Part shown: in pieces, positions 1 to 9,513 of the stretch | Position numbering within the stretch: the first letter of the stretch is position 1 | Layout of the letters: each line of letters starts with the position of its first letter | Assembly: GCA_947493575.1 (NCBI GenBank) | Contig: CANLRQ010000030.1 | Span: 1-34,853, forward strand | Direction: 5' to 3' | Source of the DNA: an uncultured Marinomonas sp. | Lineage (GTDB): Bacteria; Pseudomonadota; Gammaproteobacteria; Pseudomonadales; Marinomonadaceae | DNA length: 34,853 bases | Position numbers and translations under genes: made by a program | The notes under the pieces: generated by a model | What the model saw: the letters and a program-made list of their open reading frames with translations, nothing else | Databases searched by the model: none | Told to the model about the DNA's origin: nothing

Positions 1-77
1 TGGTCGGAGTAGAGAGATTCGAACTCCCGACATCCTGCTCCCAAAGCAGGCGCGCTACCAGACTGCGCTATACTCCG
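1..77 (-). tRNA. tRNA-Pro (anticodon TGG), copy 1
   Basis: The reverse complement folds as a 77-nt tRNA with encoded CCA, a 7-bp acceptor stem starting CGGAGTA, an anticodon stem CCTGC/GCAGG and the loop TTTGGGA, giving anticodon TGG. It is identical to the copy at 395-471. It is the last tRNA of the cluster seen here in transcription order, and the cluster may continue beyond the left edge. Confidence 0.97.
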
Positions 78-92
78 GAAAACTCTTTGAAA

Positions 93-168
93 TGGCTCCT
101 CGAACTGGACTCGAACCAGTGACCCAATGATTAACAGTCATTTGCTCTACCAACTGAGCTATCGAGGA
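93..168 (-). tRNA. tRNA-Asn (anticodon GTT), copy 1
   Basis: This is a 76-nt tRNA with encoded CCA and acceptor stem TCCTCGA/TCGAGGA. The anticodon loop is CTGTTAA, so the anticodon is GTT. It is identical to the copy at 473-548. A 15-nt spacer separates it from the tRNA-Pro that follows in transcription order. Confidence 0.97.
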
Positions 169-200
169 ACTGAATATTTCAAGATTTTGATGAAGAATAA

Positions 201-276
201 TGGTGGGTCGTACTGGATTCGAACCAGTGACCAATTGATTAAAAGTCAACTGCTCTACCAACTGAGCTAACGACCC
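201..276 (-). tRNA. tRNA-Lys (anticodon TTT)
   Basis: This is a 76-nt tRNA with encoded CCA and acceptor stem GGGTCGT/ACGACCC. The loop is CTTTTAA, so the anticodon is TTT. The sequence is close to the enterobacterial tRNA-Lys as remembered. It lies in the same minus-strand cluster. Confidence 0.97.
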
Positions 277-297
277 AACAATAATATTCATCAGTAA

Positions 298-374
298 TGG
301 GGTGGACGATGGGGCTTGAACCCACGACCGCCGGAATCACAATCCGGAGCTCTACCAACTGAGCTACGCCCACC
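298..374 (-). tRNA. tRNA-His (anticodon GTG)
   Basis: This is a 77-nt tRNA that includes the extra 5' G(-1) typical of tRNA-His, paired with the C discriminator, and an encoded CCA. The loop is TTGTGAT, so the anticodon is GTG. It lies between tRNA-Pro copy 2 and tRNA-Lys. Confidence 0.97.
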
Positions 375-394
375 ATTACTAGGTGGTAAATTAG

Positions 395-471
395 TGGTCG
401 GAGTAGAGAGATTCGAACTCCCGACATCCTGCTCCCAAAGCAGGCGCGCTACCAGACTGCGCTATACTCCG
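395..471 (-). tRNA. tRNA-Pro (anticodon TGG), copy 2
   Basis: This 77-nt tRNA is identical to the gene at 1-77. Only one nucleotide (472) separates its 5' end from the CCA-encoding end of the preceding tRNA-Asn, so the two must be released from a common precursor by processing. Confidence 0.97.
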
Positions 472-472
472 A

Positions 473-548
473 TGGCTCCTCGAACTGGACTCGAACCAGT
501 GACCCAATGATTAACAGTCATTTGCTCTACCAACTGAGCTATCGAGGA
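473..548 (-). tRNA. tRNA-Asn (anticodon GTT), copy 2
   Basis: This 76-nt tRNA is identical to the gene at 93-168. It forms an Asn-Pro pair with copy 2 of tRNA-Pro, with a 1-nt spacer, which points to a block duplication within the cluster. Confidence 0.97.
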
Positions 549-588
549 ATTACTAATTAATTTGCTGCAACACATCTTAAAGTTAAGA

Positions 589-679
589 TGGCGGAGGAGG
601 AGAGATTCGAACTCTCGGTAGGCTATTAACCTACGCCAGTTTTCAAGACTGGTGCATTAAACCGCTCTGCCACCCCTCC
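589..679 (-). tRNA. tRNA-Ser (anticodon TGA)
   Basis: This is a 91-nt class II tRNA with a long variable arm, acceptor stem GGAGGGG/CTCCTCC, discriminator G and encoded CCA. The anticodon stem-loop CCAGT-CTTGAAA-ACTGG gives anticodon TGA. It is the first tRNA of the cluster, directly after the promoter. Confidence 0.96.
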
Positions 680-695
680 GTTGCGAGCGAGGTGT

Positions 696-723
696 ATATT
701 ACTGATTTGAAATTTCAGTGCAA
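696..723 (-). promoter_or_regulatory. Probable sigma-70 promoter of the tRNA cluster
   Basis: On the minus strand TTGCAC (718-723) is followed after 16 nt by TAATAT (696-701). A GC-rich stretch (CCTCGCTCGC) lies between the -10 and the tRNA-Ser 5' end, as in the discriminators of stringently controlled stable-RNA promoters. Its position just upstream of the first tRNA supports the call. No mapping data exist. Confidence 0.6.
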
Positions 724-741
724 CTATTTTTTTCATTTTTT

Positions 742-1815
742 TTAGTTTTTTTCAATTTTTTCTTTTACATACCCTTCGTCAGGCTTTGGTTTTATCCAAA
801 CGTTGGAAAACCAATGAAAATTGGCCGTTTTATAATCAGGCATAGTGCAATTTATTCTGCCACGGCCATAGGCGAACGGATTAAGAGCTGAAGCCTTCAC
901 TTTCGTCTTGTTAAGCCAATTAAGCTGCGCCTTACCTTGCCCCGAGACATAACAAGCCAAATCATCTAATCGGTAGCGCCCATCTTTAAATGTTAATGTC
1001 ATTGAAACAGCTGAATCACTAGCAAAATCACTCTGCTTTTCAATACTGACTAAAGGCATTGGTAAAGATGACAGTTTGGTTTTCAATGTAGCGACCTTTG
1101 CATAGGCACCAGATGCAGGAAAACGAGGCAAGTTAGTAAAGTCTGAATCGATATTAACTACTCCAGATTGTTGACCAAAACCCACAATGCCTTTTTCTTC
1201 AAGAAACTCACGTATGTATGTATTTGACTCGCCATAGGGGTACGCTAACATTTTAGGAGAAGATCCTAGCTCTTTAGTAAGCAGGTGCTCAACTTGCAAT
1301 ACCTCTTCTTGCATCCGAGTAAACCAATCATCAAAGGTCTCGTTTTCCTGCTTACGCATCATATAAGGGTGACTTACTGTATGGTTAGCAAAAACGCCTC
1401 CATGCTTTTGCATTTCTCTCATATCTTTCCATGTTAAAAAGTAAGGGTTCTTTCTAATAATAGGATCGGTATTAATAAAGACAGTAAAAGGGAATTGCTT
1501 GGCTTTTAATATAGGGTAACCATTTTCATAAATATTCTTATAAGCATCATCAAACGTGATAGCAACCGCTTTATCTGGCAACCCCTCCCCTGCTTTTAAT
1601 TTCTTCAACCCTGAATGTAAATCAATAACTTGGAAGCCAGAGGCGCTTAAATAGTCCATATGTTCTTGAAGTTGCTCTGACGTCACGGATGTTGTGAAAG
1701 GCGTTGTATTCCCTACATGATGATATTGCAAAATCGGTAAATGATACTGCTCTGCAAACACATCAGCGCTTGCTAGCATAGCAACCCCCATCCCGATACA
1801 TACTTTTAATCTCAT
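742..1815 (-). CDS. Secreted polysaccharide deacetylase family protein (NodB domain)
   Basis: This is a predicted carbohydrate esterase family 4 enzyme, removing N- or O-acyl groups from a polysaccharide outside the cytoplasmic membrane. From the start at 1815 (357 aa) the first 21 residues form a signal peptide ending VFA. The NodB motifs follow: TFDD at 87-90 (catalytic base and metal Asp), HTVSH at 145-149 (metal His pair) and AYPYG at 191-195, then RFPA near 231. The arrangement resembles the deacetylase domain of PgaB/IcaB-like proteins, but the substrate cannot be told. The frame is open upstream to 1902; the start at 1815 is preferred because it begins the signal peptide. It is divergent from kbl across about 200 bp. 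Confidence 0.85.
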   Translation of the reverse strand: MRLKVCIGMGVAMLASADVFAEQYHLPILQYHHVGNTTPFTTSVTSEQLQEHMDYLSASGFQVIDLHSGLKKLKAGEGLPDKAVAITFDDAYKNIYENGYPILKAKQFPFTVFINTDPIIRKNPYFLTWKDMREMQKHGGVFANHTVSHPYMMRKQENETFDDWFTRMQEEVLQVEHLLTKELGSSPKMLAYPYGESNTYIREFLEEKGIVGFGQQSGVVNIDSDFTNLPRFPASGAYAKVATLKTKLSSLPMPLVSIEKQSDFASDSAVSMTLTFKDGRYRLDDLACYVSGQGKAQLNWLNKTKVKASALNPFAYGRGRINCTMPDYKTANFHWFSNVWIKPKPDEGYVKEKIEKN

Positions 1816-2019
1816 CAATTTACACTCACTTTTATTATTTGACCTACACATACTACCAAAAAGTGCTGATAGAGGCTGCTCTATAGAGTGAAAAGCACAC
1901 AAAACAGTGTCATCTCCGCAATAACTGTTATGCCTAAATTAGCACCTCGCTGCATCTGTTTAGTTTTTAACTTGTCTTCTAGACTTAAAAAACACTCACA
2001 AAAACAGCAGGTACACCAT

Positions 2020-3222
2020 ATGAGTAAAGTCGCCTTTTTAAATAACCTTGAAGAGCAGTTGGTTGAATTAAAAGAACAAGGATTGTTTAAAGAAGAGCGT
2101 ATGTTACGGTCCCCACAGGCATCAAAAGTCTTTGGTGCAAACAACCAACCTCTTATTAACCTTTGCGCCAACAATTACTTGGGACTCGCCAATGATAAAG
2201 ACATTGTTACACATGCCAAAAGTGCTTTAGATGAATATGGCTATGGCATGGCCTCAGTACGCTTTATTTGCGGCACTCAATCGATTCACACTCAACTTGA
2301 ACAAGAGCTCAGTAAGTTCTTAATCATGGAAGACACTATTTTGTATTCTTCTTGTTTCGATGCCAACACAGGCTTGTTTGAAACTTTACTCTCTGACAAA
2401 GATGCTATTATTAGTGATGCATTGAATCATGCCAGTATTATCGATGGCGTTAGATTATGTAAAGCCAAGCGTTTTCGTTATAACAATAACGATATGCAAG
2501 ACTTAGAATTACAACTTCAAAAAGCCATTGAAGCAGGTGCGCAAACCAAACTCATTGTCACTGATGGCGTTTTTTCAATGGATGGCATTATTGCGAATTT
2601 GAAAGCAGTTTGTGATTTAGCAGATAAATACGATGCTTTAGTTATGGTTGATGATTCTCACGCTGTTGGATTTTTAGGTGAGAATGGTCGTGGCAGCCAT
2701 GAATATTGCGATGTTATTGGACGTGTAGACATTATTACGGGCACTCTAGGAAAAGCCCTTGGTGGCGCATCTGGCGGCTACACCTGTGCATCTAAACCCA
2801 TTATAGAGTGGTTAAGACAGCGTTCTCGTCCTTATTTATTTTCCAACTCGTTGGCACCTGTCATTGTTGCCACTACGCTACATATTTTAAGAGATATCCA
2901 AGCTAATAAAAAAGCACGTCAGTCTATTAAAGAAAACAGTCAATATTTCCGTGAAAAAATGACACGACTTGGCTTTGATCTTGTACCCGGAGATCACGCA
3001 ATTATTCCCGTAATGCTAGGAGATGCCAAAGTGTCGCAAGTGATGGCAGCTAAGCTGTTTGAGAAAGGTGTTTATGTCACTGGTTTTTACTATCCAGTTG
3101 TACCATTAGGAAAAGCCCGCATACGCACCCAAATTTCGGCAACATTAACTCAAGAGCAATTGGACTATGCAATTGAAGCCTTTGCTTCGGTAGGACGAGA
3201 GCTCGGCATAATCGGAGCGTAA
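2020..3222 (+). CDS. kbl: 2-amino-3-ketobutyrate CoA ligase (glycine C-acetyltransferase)
   Basis: This PLP enzyme cleaves 2-amino-3-oxobutyrate with CoA to glycine and acetyl-CoA, the second step of threonine degradation through Tdh. The 400-aa product (E. coli Kbl is 398) shows the alpha-oxoamine synthase fold. DDSHAVG at 211-217 lies in the cofactor pocket and the PLP-binding lysine is K245 in [13 protein letters not shown]. The ATG at 2020 is chosen over in-frame upstream starts because it matches the family N terminus and has AGCAGG upstream. The stop is 3 nt from the tdh start, so the two form an operon that catalyses consecutive reactions. Confidence 0.97.
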   Translation: MSKVAFLNNLEEQLVELKEQGLFKEERMLRSPQASKVFGANNQPLINLCANNYLGLANDKDIVTHAKSALDEYGYGMASVRFICGTQSIHTQLEQELSKFLIMEDTILYSSCFDANTGLFETLLSDKDAIISDALNHASIIDGVRLCKAKRFRYNNNDMQDLELQLQKAIEAGAQTKLIVTDGVFSMDGIIANLKAVCDLADKYDALVMVDDSHAVGFLGENGRGSHEYCDVIGRVDIITGTLGKALGGASGGYTCASKPIIEWLRQRSRPYLFSNSLAPVIVATTLHILRDIQANKKARQSIKENSQYFREKMTRLGFDLVPGDHAIIPVMLGDAKVSQVMAAKLFEKGVYVTGFYYPVVPLGKARIRTQISATLTQEQLDYAIEAFASVGRELGIIGA

Positions 3223-3225
3223 GTA

Positions 3226-4251
3226 ATGAAAACATTGGCAAAAACACACAACTCTCCAGGGATTTGGATGACGGAGTCAGAGAAACCTGCCTACGGACAC
3301 AATGACGTTTTAATTAAGATTCGTAAAACGGCAATTTGTGGCACGGACATGCATATTTATCACTGGGATGACTGGGCGCAAAAAACCATCCCAGTTCCTA
3401 TGACCGTTGGGCATGAGTTTATTGGTGAAATTGCCGAGATTGGTCCGGAAGTTACTGGCTTTGAAATTGGAGATCGCGTTTCTGGTGAAGGTCACATTAC
3501 GTGTGGCCATTGCCGTAATTGCCGTGCAGGGCGCCGTCACCTATGTGGTAAGACAATCGGTGTTGGAGTCAATAGAACCGGGGCATTTGCTGAGTACCTT
3601 GTGATTCCTGCGGTAAATGCATTTAAGATACCTGACAACATTTCAGATGAATTAGCCTCTATTTTCGACCCATTTGGTAATGCCGTTCATACGGCGCTAT
3701 CATTTGACCTTGTTGGAGAAGATGTTTTAATCACAGGCGCTGGGCCAATTGGAGCAATGGCCGCAGCCATTTGTCGCCATGTTGGTGCACGCAATGTGGT
3801 TGTGACAGATGTAAATGACTTTCGCTTAGAGCTTGCAAAATCTATGGGAGCCAATCAAGTCATTAATGTCGCTAAAGAAAGCGTATCTGATGCCATGGCA
3901 AAAATAGGCATGAATGAAGGCTTTGATGTTGGGCTTGAGATGTCAGGCAATGAGCATGCATTCAACACCATGCTGAGCAAAATGAACCATGGTGGTAAGG
4001 TTGCTATGCTTGGTATTCCAAGTGAAGGCACTGTTATAGACTGGAATCAAGTTATCTTTAAAGGACTTCAAATTAAAGGTATATACGGCAGAGAGATGTT
4101 TGAAACATGGTATAAGATGGTCGCCATGCTGCAATCGGGTTTAGACATCAGTAAAATAATCACTCATCACTATCATATTGATGATTTTCAAGAAGCATTT
4201 GAAACAATGGCATCAGGCCAATCTGGTAAGGTCATACTAGACTGGGCATAA
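3226..4251 (+). CDS. tdh: L-threonine 3-dehydrogenase
   Basis: This NAD-dependent zinc alcohol dehydrogenase family enzyme oxidises L-threonine to 2-amino-3-oxobutyrate, the substrate of Kbl encoded just upstream. The length (341 aa) equals E. coli Tdh. Catalytic zinc ligands are C38, H63 and E64. The structural zinc site is C93, C96, C99 and C107 (TCGHCRNC). The Rossmann nucleotide-binding motif GAGPIG starts at 171. The GGAG of its ribosome binding site lies inside the end of kbl, so translation is probably coupled. Confidence 0.98.
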   Translation: MKTLAKTHNSPGIWMTESEKPAYGHNDVLIKIRKTAICGTDMHIYHWDDWAQKTIPVPMTVGHEFIGEIAEIGPEVTGFEIGDRVSGEGHITCGHCRNCRAGRRHLCGKTIGVGVNRTGAFAEYLVIPAVNAFKIPDNISDELASIFDPFGNAVHTALSFDLVGEDVLITGAGPIGAMAAAICRHVGARNVVVTDVNDFRLELAKSMGANQVINVAKESVSDAMAKIGMNEGFDVGLEMSGNEHAFNTMLSKMNHGGKVAMLGIPSEGTVIDWNQVIFKGLQIKGIYGREMFETWYKMVAMLQSGLDISKIITHHYHIDDFQEAFETMASGQSGKVILDWA

Positions 4252-4271
4252 GTTAGCAATTTAATAGCTAT

Positions 4272-4317
4272 TTTTCGATAGAATTGACAGGGATACTTGC
4301 GTCGGTTCTGTCGAAAA
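4272..4317. repeat. Long-loop inverted repeat between tdh and nudC
   Basis: TTTTCGATAGAA (4272-4283) and TTCTGTCGAAAA (4306-4317) form a 12-bp inverted repeat with a single T-G wobble and a 22-nt loop. No T-run follows, so it is not a clean intrinsic terminator. It could be an operator or an mRNA 3' structure protecting the kbl-tdh message. A TTGACA (4284-4289) sits in the loop without a convincing -10. Confidence 0.5.
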
Positions 4318-4354
4318 GGTAGCGTTAAACAATAGCTTAATTCAGAGTAGAGCC

Positions 4355-5161
4355 ATGCTTACTATAGGAACAACAAGTCACCCAAAACCCCATCACAACG
4401 CTTTATTCATACTTATGTACCGGGGCAGCGTTTTAACCACTTCAAAGACCAGCGAATACCTTGTTTCAATGGATCACTTTCAACCTACCGCTTACACCCA
4501 ACCCATTTTTTGTGGGGAGTGGCACGGTCAAGATGTATTTGCCTGCTTAGTCACAACGGTTCCTCCTGGTTTCTTAGAAATAGGGCTACGCGAGTTATTA
4601 TTCGGACAAGATGAATCTCACTATTATCTTTTGAGTCGAGCCAGACAGCTTGCAACATGGAATGATGATCATAAATTTTGTGGCCGATGCGGCACAAGCT
4701 TCAACAGCAAGCATGATACAGAGCATACAAAAATATGCCCAAAATGCAATTTACGACATTACCCAAGAATTTCTCCTTGCATCATTGTCGCCATAAGAAA
4801 AGGCAATGAAATTCTGTTAGCAAGAGGCGTCAATTCACCTTCTGGTCGCTTCAGTAATATTGCAGGCTTTGTTGAAGCTGGAGAGAGTTTAGAACAAGCG
4901 GTGGCAAGAGAAGTTCAAGAAGAAGTCGGGATAAAAGTAACAAATATCCAATACGCATCTAGCCAACCATGGTCATTCCCTCATCAATTAATGGTAGGGT
5001 TTCTTGCAGATTACGTTGAAGGTGAAATCACCCCAGCACCGGGAGAAATTGCAGAAGCAGGCTGGTACAAAACTGATAACCTACCTCAAATTCCACCAGA
5101 AGCGACCATTTCGGGGCAAATTATTTTAGAGCAAATATCAAGAATTAAACAAGAACAATAA
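4355..5161 (+). CDS. nudC: NADH pyrophosphatase / RNA deNADding enzyme
   Basis: This Nudix hydrolase cleaves NAD(H) to NMN(H) and AMP; family members also remove NAD caps from RNA. The 268-aa protein has a zinc ribbon with C109, C112, C128 and C131, followed by a complete Nudix box at about 171-193 (GFVEAGE...REVQEEVG). The NudC signature SQPWSFPHQLM lies at 203-213. Only one residue of the usual SQPWPFPxS pattern is replaced (S for P). The start has AGAGTAGAG upstream. It lies downstream of kbl-tdh in the same direction, but after about 100 bp including a hairpin, so it may be independently transcribed. Confidence 0.95.
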   Translation: MLTIGTTSHPKPHHNALFILMYRGSVLTTSKTSEYLVSMDHFQPTAYTQPIFCGEWHGQDVFACLVTTVPPGFLEIGLRELLFGQDESHYYLLSRARQLATWNDDHKFCGRCGTSFNSKHDTEHTKICPKCNLRHYPRISPCIIVAIRKGNEILLARGVNSPSGRFSNIAGFVEAGESLEQAVAREVQEEVGIKVTNIQYASSQPWSFPHQLMVGFLADYVEGEITPAPGEIAEAGWYKTDNLPQIPPEATISGQIILEQISRIKQEQ

Positions 5162-5190
5162 ACATCGTTAGCGATTAATAGCACCGACAA

Positions 5191-5224
5191 GAAAAAGCCC
5201 ATCTTCCTTAAAGAACATGGGCTT
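5191..5224. terminator. Bidirectional terminator between nudC and ppnN
   Basis: AAGCCCAT (5195-5202) pairs with ATGGGCTT (5217-5224) across a 14-nt loop. On the minus strand the stem runs into TTTTTC, making it a good terminator for ppnN. On the plus strand only a weak T-run follows, but it may still serve nudC. Confidence 0.8.
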
Positions 5225-5270
5225 AATATCTTCCAAGCACTAATTTGAGCTATTAGCCAAAAGACAAACC

Positions 5271-6644
5271 TTAATCGGTAATCACTTTATAACAAGGTAC
5301 GTATTTACTTCCCGGTAATTTCATCCTTTGCTGTTCAACAAAGGCTTGCAGTAGCAAATCTAGCTTCGCTAACAATGTTTTATCACCATGAATCTCAAAT
5401 GGACCATGTTGTTTAATATAGGCCACACCTGAGGCTTTTACGTTACCAGCTACAATTGATGAGAATGCTCTTCTAAGATCAGCAGCAAGCAAGTGTACAG
5501 GTTGATCAAAGTGCAAATTTAAACCCGCAACTTTCTCATGAGTAGGCTCAAAAGGATGTTGGAACTCCTCTGGAATATGCAGTTTCCAATTATAATAAAA
5601 AGCATCGTGATGTAACTTACGATACGCTTTTACTTCTTCCATACCCTGCTTCATCACTTTAGCAACAGCAGATTCATCATCAATAATAATTTGATAACGA
5701 GATTGAGCCTCTTCTCCTAACACATCACCGATAAACTCATGGATTTGCTCAAAGTAAGCAGCACTTTCTTTCGGTCCAGTAAATACAACTGGATAAGGTA
5801 CATGAGCATTTTTAGGGTGTAATAAAATACCCAGTAAATATAAAATTTCTTCTGCTGTACCAGCTCCCCCGGGGAAGACAATAATTCCATGTCCAGTACG
5901 AATAAATGCTTCGAGCCGTTTTTCAATGTCCGGCATAATCACAAGTTGATTTACAATCGGGTTAGGGGATTCAGCAGCGATGATTCCGGGTTCAGTTAAA
6001 CCTAAATACACACCATCGGTAATACGTTGTTTAGTATGAGCAATAGCAGCACCTTTCATTGGGCCTTTCATAGCTCCTGGACCACAACCTGTACAAATAT
6101 TTAAATCTCGTAACCCCAGCTCATGACCGACACGTTTAGTGTAATCGTATTCATGTCTTGCGATTGAATGACCACCCCAACAAACAATAAGGTCCAACTC
6201 ATCAGAACGTCGGAATACATTAGCATTACGTAGCAATTCAAAAACAACATTCGTAATTTTATCAGAATCAGCGCTGTCCAACCCCCTACCAAGGTTATAT
6301 TCATGGTAAGTAAATATAATATCGCGTAATACCGAGAACAGCATTTCACGCACGCTACGAATCATCTTTCCATCAACAAACGCACTTCCTGGGGCGTTTA
6401 TTAATTGTAGCTTTACGCCTCGTTCCTGTTGAACAATGCGAATTTCAAAATCATTAAATTCATCCATGACTGCTTGAGCATCATCAGAATCACTACCACA
6501 GTTCAAAATGGCCAAGGAGCAACGGCGAAATAATTCATGTAATTGCCCCGAATCTTCAGAAATACGGGAAATTTCGTCCTGTGATAACATTTCAAGCGCA
6601 CCTTTCGGTGCAACCAGTGCATTAACGCGATCGTCATACTGCAT
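5271..6644 (-). CDS. ppnN: Nucleotide 5'-monophosphate nucleosidase (LOG family)
   Basis: This cytoplasmic enzyme hydrolyses purine and pyrimidine 5'-monophosphates to free base and ribose 5-phosphate. In E. coli PpnN (YgdH) is a ppGpp-binding regulator of nucleotide pools. The 457-aa product (E. coli 454) has the N-terminal domain of the long LOG family. The central Rossmann-like core carries the signature PGGAGTAEE at 258-266, with a further glycine-rich nucleotide-binding segment CTGCGPGAMKG near 184-194. The start has a strong AAAGGAGG ribosome binding site. It is transcribed alone, convergent with nudC. Confidence 0.95.
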   Translation of the reverse strand: MQYDDRVNALVAPKGALEMLSQDEISRISEDSGQLHELFRRCSLAILNCGSDSDDAQAVMDEFNDFEIRIVQQERGVKLQLINAPGSAFVDGKMIRSVREMLFSVLRDIIFTYHEYNLGRGLDSADSDKITNVVFELLRNANVFRRSDELDLIVCWGGHSIARHEYDYTKRVGHELGLRDLNICTGCGPGAMKGPMKGAAIAHTKQRITDGVYLGLTEPGIIAAESPNPIVNQLVIMPDIEKRLEAFIRTGHGIIVFPGGAGTAEEILYLLGILLHPKNAHVPYPVVFTGPKESAAYFEQIHEFIGDVLGEEAQSRYQIIIDDESAVAKVMKQGMEEVKAYRKLHHDAFYYNWKLHIPEEFQHPFEPTHEKVAGLNLHFDQPVHLLAADLRRAFSSIVAGNVKASGVAYIKQHGPFEIHGDKTLLAKLDLLLQAFVEQQRMKLPGSKYVPCYKVITD

Positions 6645-6714
6645 GACCGCCTCCTTTATAAATCGTTGAATAACAAAGTTATATTGGTATCAATTTGCCA
6701 ATTTATCAAGTCAT

Positions 6715-6737
6715 AAAAAAACCGCTTTCGCGGTTTT
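6715..6737 (-). terminator. Intrinsic terminator of the peroxiredoxin gene
   Basis: AAAACCGC (6718-6725) pairs with GCGGTTTT (6730-6737) around a 4-nt loop. On the minus strand it continues as a run of seven T. The hairpin overlaps the peroxiredoxin stop codon (6736-6738), a compact arrangement. Confidence 0.88.
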
Positions 6738-7215
6738 ATATTAAACTCAATACATATTCAGCAGAGCTAACATTAAATTCGCCCGGCTCATCAAGCCATA
6801 ACTGGGTCACAATGCCATTATCAACTAGCATGGCATAACGACGACTACGAATCCCCATTTTCGCGGCAGAAATATCCAGCTCTAGCCCCATGGATTTTGT
6901 TAATTCTGCTAGACCATCAGCAGCCATAATAATGTTTTCGGCATTATTCGCTTTACCCCATGCATCCATCACAAAGACATCATTCACAGAAAGACACATA
7001 ATCTCATCAATGCCTTTTTCTTTAAATGCATCAAAATGCGCAACAAAACCAGGCAAATGACTGACACTACAAGTTGGAGTGAAAGCGCCCGGAACCGCAA
7101 ACACAACAACTTTTTTACTTGAAAAGAACTCTGTAACGTTCACAAACTCAGGGCCACTCTCGCCCATAATTTGAAATTGACCAAGAGGTAACATATCCCC
7201 TATTTGAATTGACAC
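6736..7215 (-). CDS. Redoxin-family peroxiredoxin (Prx5 type)
   Basis: This is a thiol peroxidase that reduces hydrogen peroxide and organic hydroperoxides. The 159-aa protein has the AhpC/TSA-type motif VPGAFTPTCS at 41-50 with peroxidatic Cys C49. A second Cys (C74, in MCLSVND) is at the position often seen in Prx5-like proteins. The start chosen is the GTG at 7215, which has AGGAG seven bases upstream and gives the family length. An ATG at 7263 would add 16 residues not typical of the family. The electron donor (glutathione/glutaredoxin or thioredoxin) cannot be told. No fused glutaredoxin domain is present. Confidence 0.92.
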   Translation of the reverse strand: MSIQIGDMLPLGQFQIMGESGPEFVNVTEFFSSKKVVVFAVPGAFTPTCSVSHLPGFVAHFDAFKEKGIDEIMCLSVNDVFVMDAWGKANNAENIIMAADGLAELTKSMGLELDISAAKMGIRSRRYAMLVDNGIVTQLWLDEPGEFNVSSAEYVLSLI

Positions 7216-7278
7216 TATATCTTCTCCTAATAAAATATCCATACTCAATTTATACTGAAGCATGGAAGCAATGTATTA

Positions 7279-9252
7279 CTAACGAATAGTAAATTGCTTT
7301 AATAAATCCTGTTGGTGATCCGCCAATTGCTCTAAGCCTTCGCTATCTTTAGCTGTTTTAACTGCCGCTGATGATGCTTGTTCAGACATGTCTGCAATAT
7401 GGTGTACACTTTCACTGATTTCAGTTGCCACCGCAGATTGTTGCTCCGCAGCAGTTGCTATTTGTGTCGTTAAATCTCTAATGTCTGCAACGAGAGTCTG
7501 CATTTCTTGTAAAGATACTCCCACTTCTTGAGATTTTGACACACTGTTATAAGCACTAGAACAACTTTTAGACATACTCGCAACAGTCGCTTTAACACCG
7601 TTTTGCAATTCAATAATAACACGTTGAATTTCTTCCGTAGAGCTGTGAGTACGAGTCGCCAATGTTCTCACTTCATCTGCAACTACAGCAAAGCCTCGAC
7701 CTTGCTCACCCGCTCTTGCGGCCTCAATTGCGGCATTTAATGCTAACAAGTTTGTTTGTTCTGCAATCTCTTGAATAACCTCAAGAATTTTGCCAATACT
7801 TTGAGAATGTTCATTTAAAACATTTACCGCTTCAGAAGACGCTTCAATTTCTTTCACCAACTCTTCAACGGCTTTTACATTAATATCCATTTGATGTCGA
7901 TTATCAAGTGCTTTTTGATCTACTATTTGAACTTGACTCAGTGTCGTTTCAGAACTCTTAGCCACCTCTTGCACGGTTGCTGCCATTTCTGTCATCGCTG
8001 AAGCAACGCTTGTTGTCTGTTCATTTTGCGCATTCATTAAAGATTTTGATTCATTCGCTAATAAAGCGCTGCTCTTAGCAGAATCTGACACTTCTGTAGA
8101 TGCAGAACGAATGTCTCGCATAACACTCTCTAGCTTCTCGACCAAATCATTTACCCAACGGGAAAGCTCCCCAAGTTCATCCTTAGATGAAATTTTTACT
8201 CTTTTGGTAAAGTCTCCTTTTGCTATTTCTCCCAGTACAGTCATGACTTGGCTGAGTGGCTTTTTAATACTACGACTAACCCACAAAGCAACAATTACAG
8301 CAATTACAATAGAGATCAAAACAATGATAAGTGATAGTAAGCGCGAGAAATCAGCAGCACCAGAAGCATCATCACGAGCATCACCTCTCAACCCATCCGC
8401 TAACACTAATAAATTATTTGTATTTTGAGAAATGACATCCATTGCAGATGAAAGACGCTTTGCATTTTCCACTGACGCCTCTTGCATTGACAAGAAGTTT
8501 CGGAAGCGCATAATAACCCCCTCTTCAGGCATGACTTCCGCTTCAATTTCTGCAATTAATATTTCAATATTTTCATCTTTTACATGCTTCATCTTATTAT
8601 GCACATCAGAAAAAATGAGCCCTAAAGACTCGTATAATACATCGAGATAACCAATATCTTGTTGGTCAAAGTAATCATTAATCGTGGCTTGCATACTCTC
8701 CATTTGAGTTGACATATAGATAGCGGCAAACATTACATCAGAATCTGTCGACTCGGTTAATATCTGAAGGTCTTCGATAGCAAATAAAATAGAGTCTTTT
8801 AGATCCAGCTTACGCTCTAATACAATTGCATTGTTTTCTAGCATGGATTTATGATTAGTAAATGCTGCATCAGCTATCTGATAAAAGTTATTTGCTTCAG
8901 TTTCTATCAAGTTTAATTCTGATAACATGCTTGCGCGATTTTGAATCAAACCACTTAAAGACTCTGTGCTTTTTGCAAAAGATTCTTTTTGTAATTCAAA
9001 CTCACTTTCCAAGCGATTCAGTGTCTCCGTGTCTCGACTCAGGAGAAAGCGCAACATAATCGAGTTAGATTGCATTAAGTCATCTTTCACCTGATTACTT
9101 TTCATCACAATTTCAGCAACATCTCCAGTTACAACATCAAGTTTTTCCTCTACTTGTTTTAGCCCCAAAAAACCTGTGCCAGCGACAACGACAATCAATA
9201 GTACTAAAATAGCAAAGCCACTTAAGATACGCTGTATAACCGATAAAGACAT
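7279..9252 (-). CDS. Methyl-accepting chemotaxis protein
   Basis: This inner-membrane chemoreceptor signals to CheA/CheW. The 657-aa protein has a first membrane helix at about 10-30 and a periplasmic helical sensor region of about 270 residues. The second membrane helix is at about 304-325, the HAMP domain at about 326-378, and the cytoplasmic coiled coil has its hairpin tip near 495-530 ([18 protein letters not shown]). No C-terminal CheR/CheB-tethering pentapeptide is present. The sensor part does not match a ligand-binding domain I can name, so the ligand is unknown. The start has AAGGGG upstream. It stands alone, 16 bp from the end of the ORF preceding peroxiredoxin translation. Confidence 0.95.
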   Translation of the reverse strand: MSLSVIQRILSGFAILVLLIVVVAGTGFLGLKQVEEKLDVVTGDVAEIVMKSNQVKDDLMQSNSIMLRFLLSRDTETLNRLESEFELQKESFAKSTESLSGLIQNRASMLSELNLIETEANNFYQIADAAFTNHKSMLENNAIVLERKLDLKDSILFAIEDLQILTESTDSDVMFAAIYMSTQMESMQATINDYFDQQDIGYLDVLYESLGLIFSDVHNKMKHVKDENIEILIAEIEAEVMPEEGVIMRFRNFLSMQEASVENAKRLSSAMDVISQNTNNLLVLADGLRGDARDDASGAADFSRLLSLIIVLISIVIAVIVALWVSRSIKKPLSQVMTVLGEIAKGDFTKRVKISSKDELGELSRWVNDLVEKLESVMRDIRSASTEVSDSAKSSALLANESKSLMNAQNEQTTSVASAMTEMAATVQEVAKSSETTLSQVQIVDQKALDNRHQMDINVKAVEELVKEIEASSEAVNVLNEHSQSIGKILEVIQEIAEQTNLLALNAAIEAARAGEQGRGFAVVADEVRTLATRTHSSTEEIQRVIIELQNGVKATVASMSKSCSSAYNSVSKSQEVGVSLQEMQTLVADIRDLTTQIATAAEQQSAVATEISESVHHIADMSEQASSAAVKTAKDSEGLEQLADHQQDLLKQFTIR

Positions 9253-9513
9253 TATATTCCCCTTCGTGAATATAGATAATGATGATATGCGTTCAGGTTA
9301 TTCACTAAATTCGAAACATATCTTATTAAAATCAACATGAAAACAAAAGTTAACACTACTAAGTGAAATAATAATTTCAAAACACCCAAAAAGCGAATTT
9401 TCGAGCCGGAAATACCCTTCTATCCTGTTCATTTGGTCATTTGATTTATTTCAGTAGTTCAATCTGTTAAATTCCTTTCTCACACTCGACTTAAATCATG
9501 CTTTGTAAAATTT

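Noticed and set aside
55..510. ORFs across the tRNA cluster
   Set aside because: They are frames through tRNA genes (repeated VGSNPV-like translations are a tRNA T-arm artefact), not proteins.
4284..4316. Sigma-70 promoter for nudC at TTGACA
   Set aside because: No acceptable -10 hexamer occurs 15-19 bp downstream.
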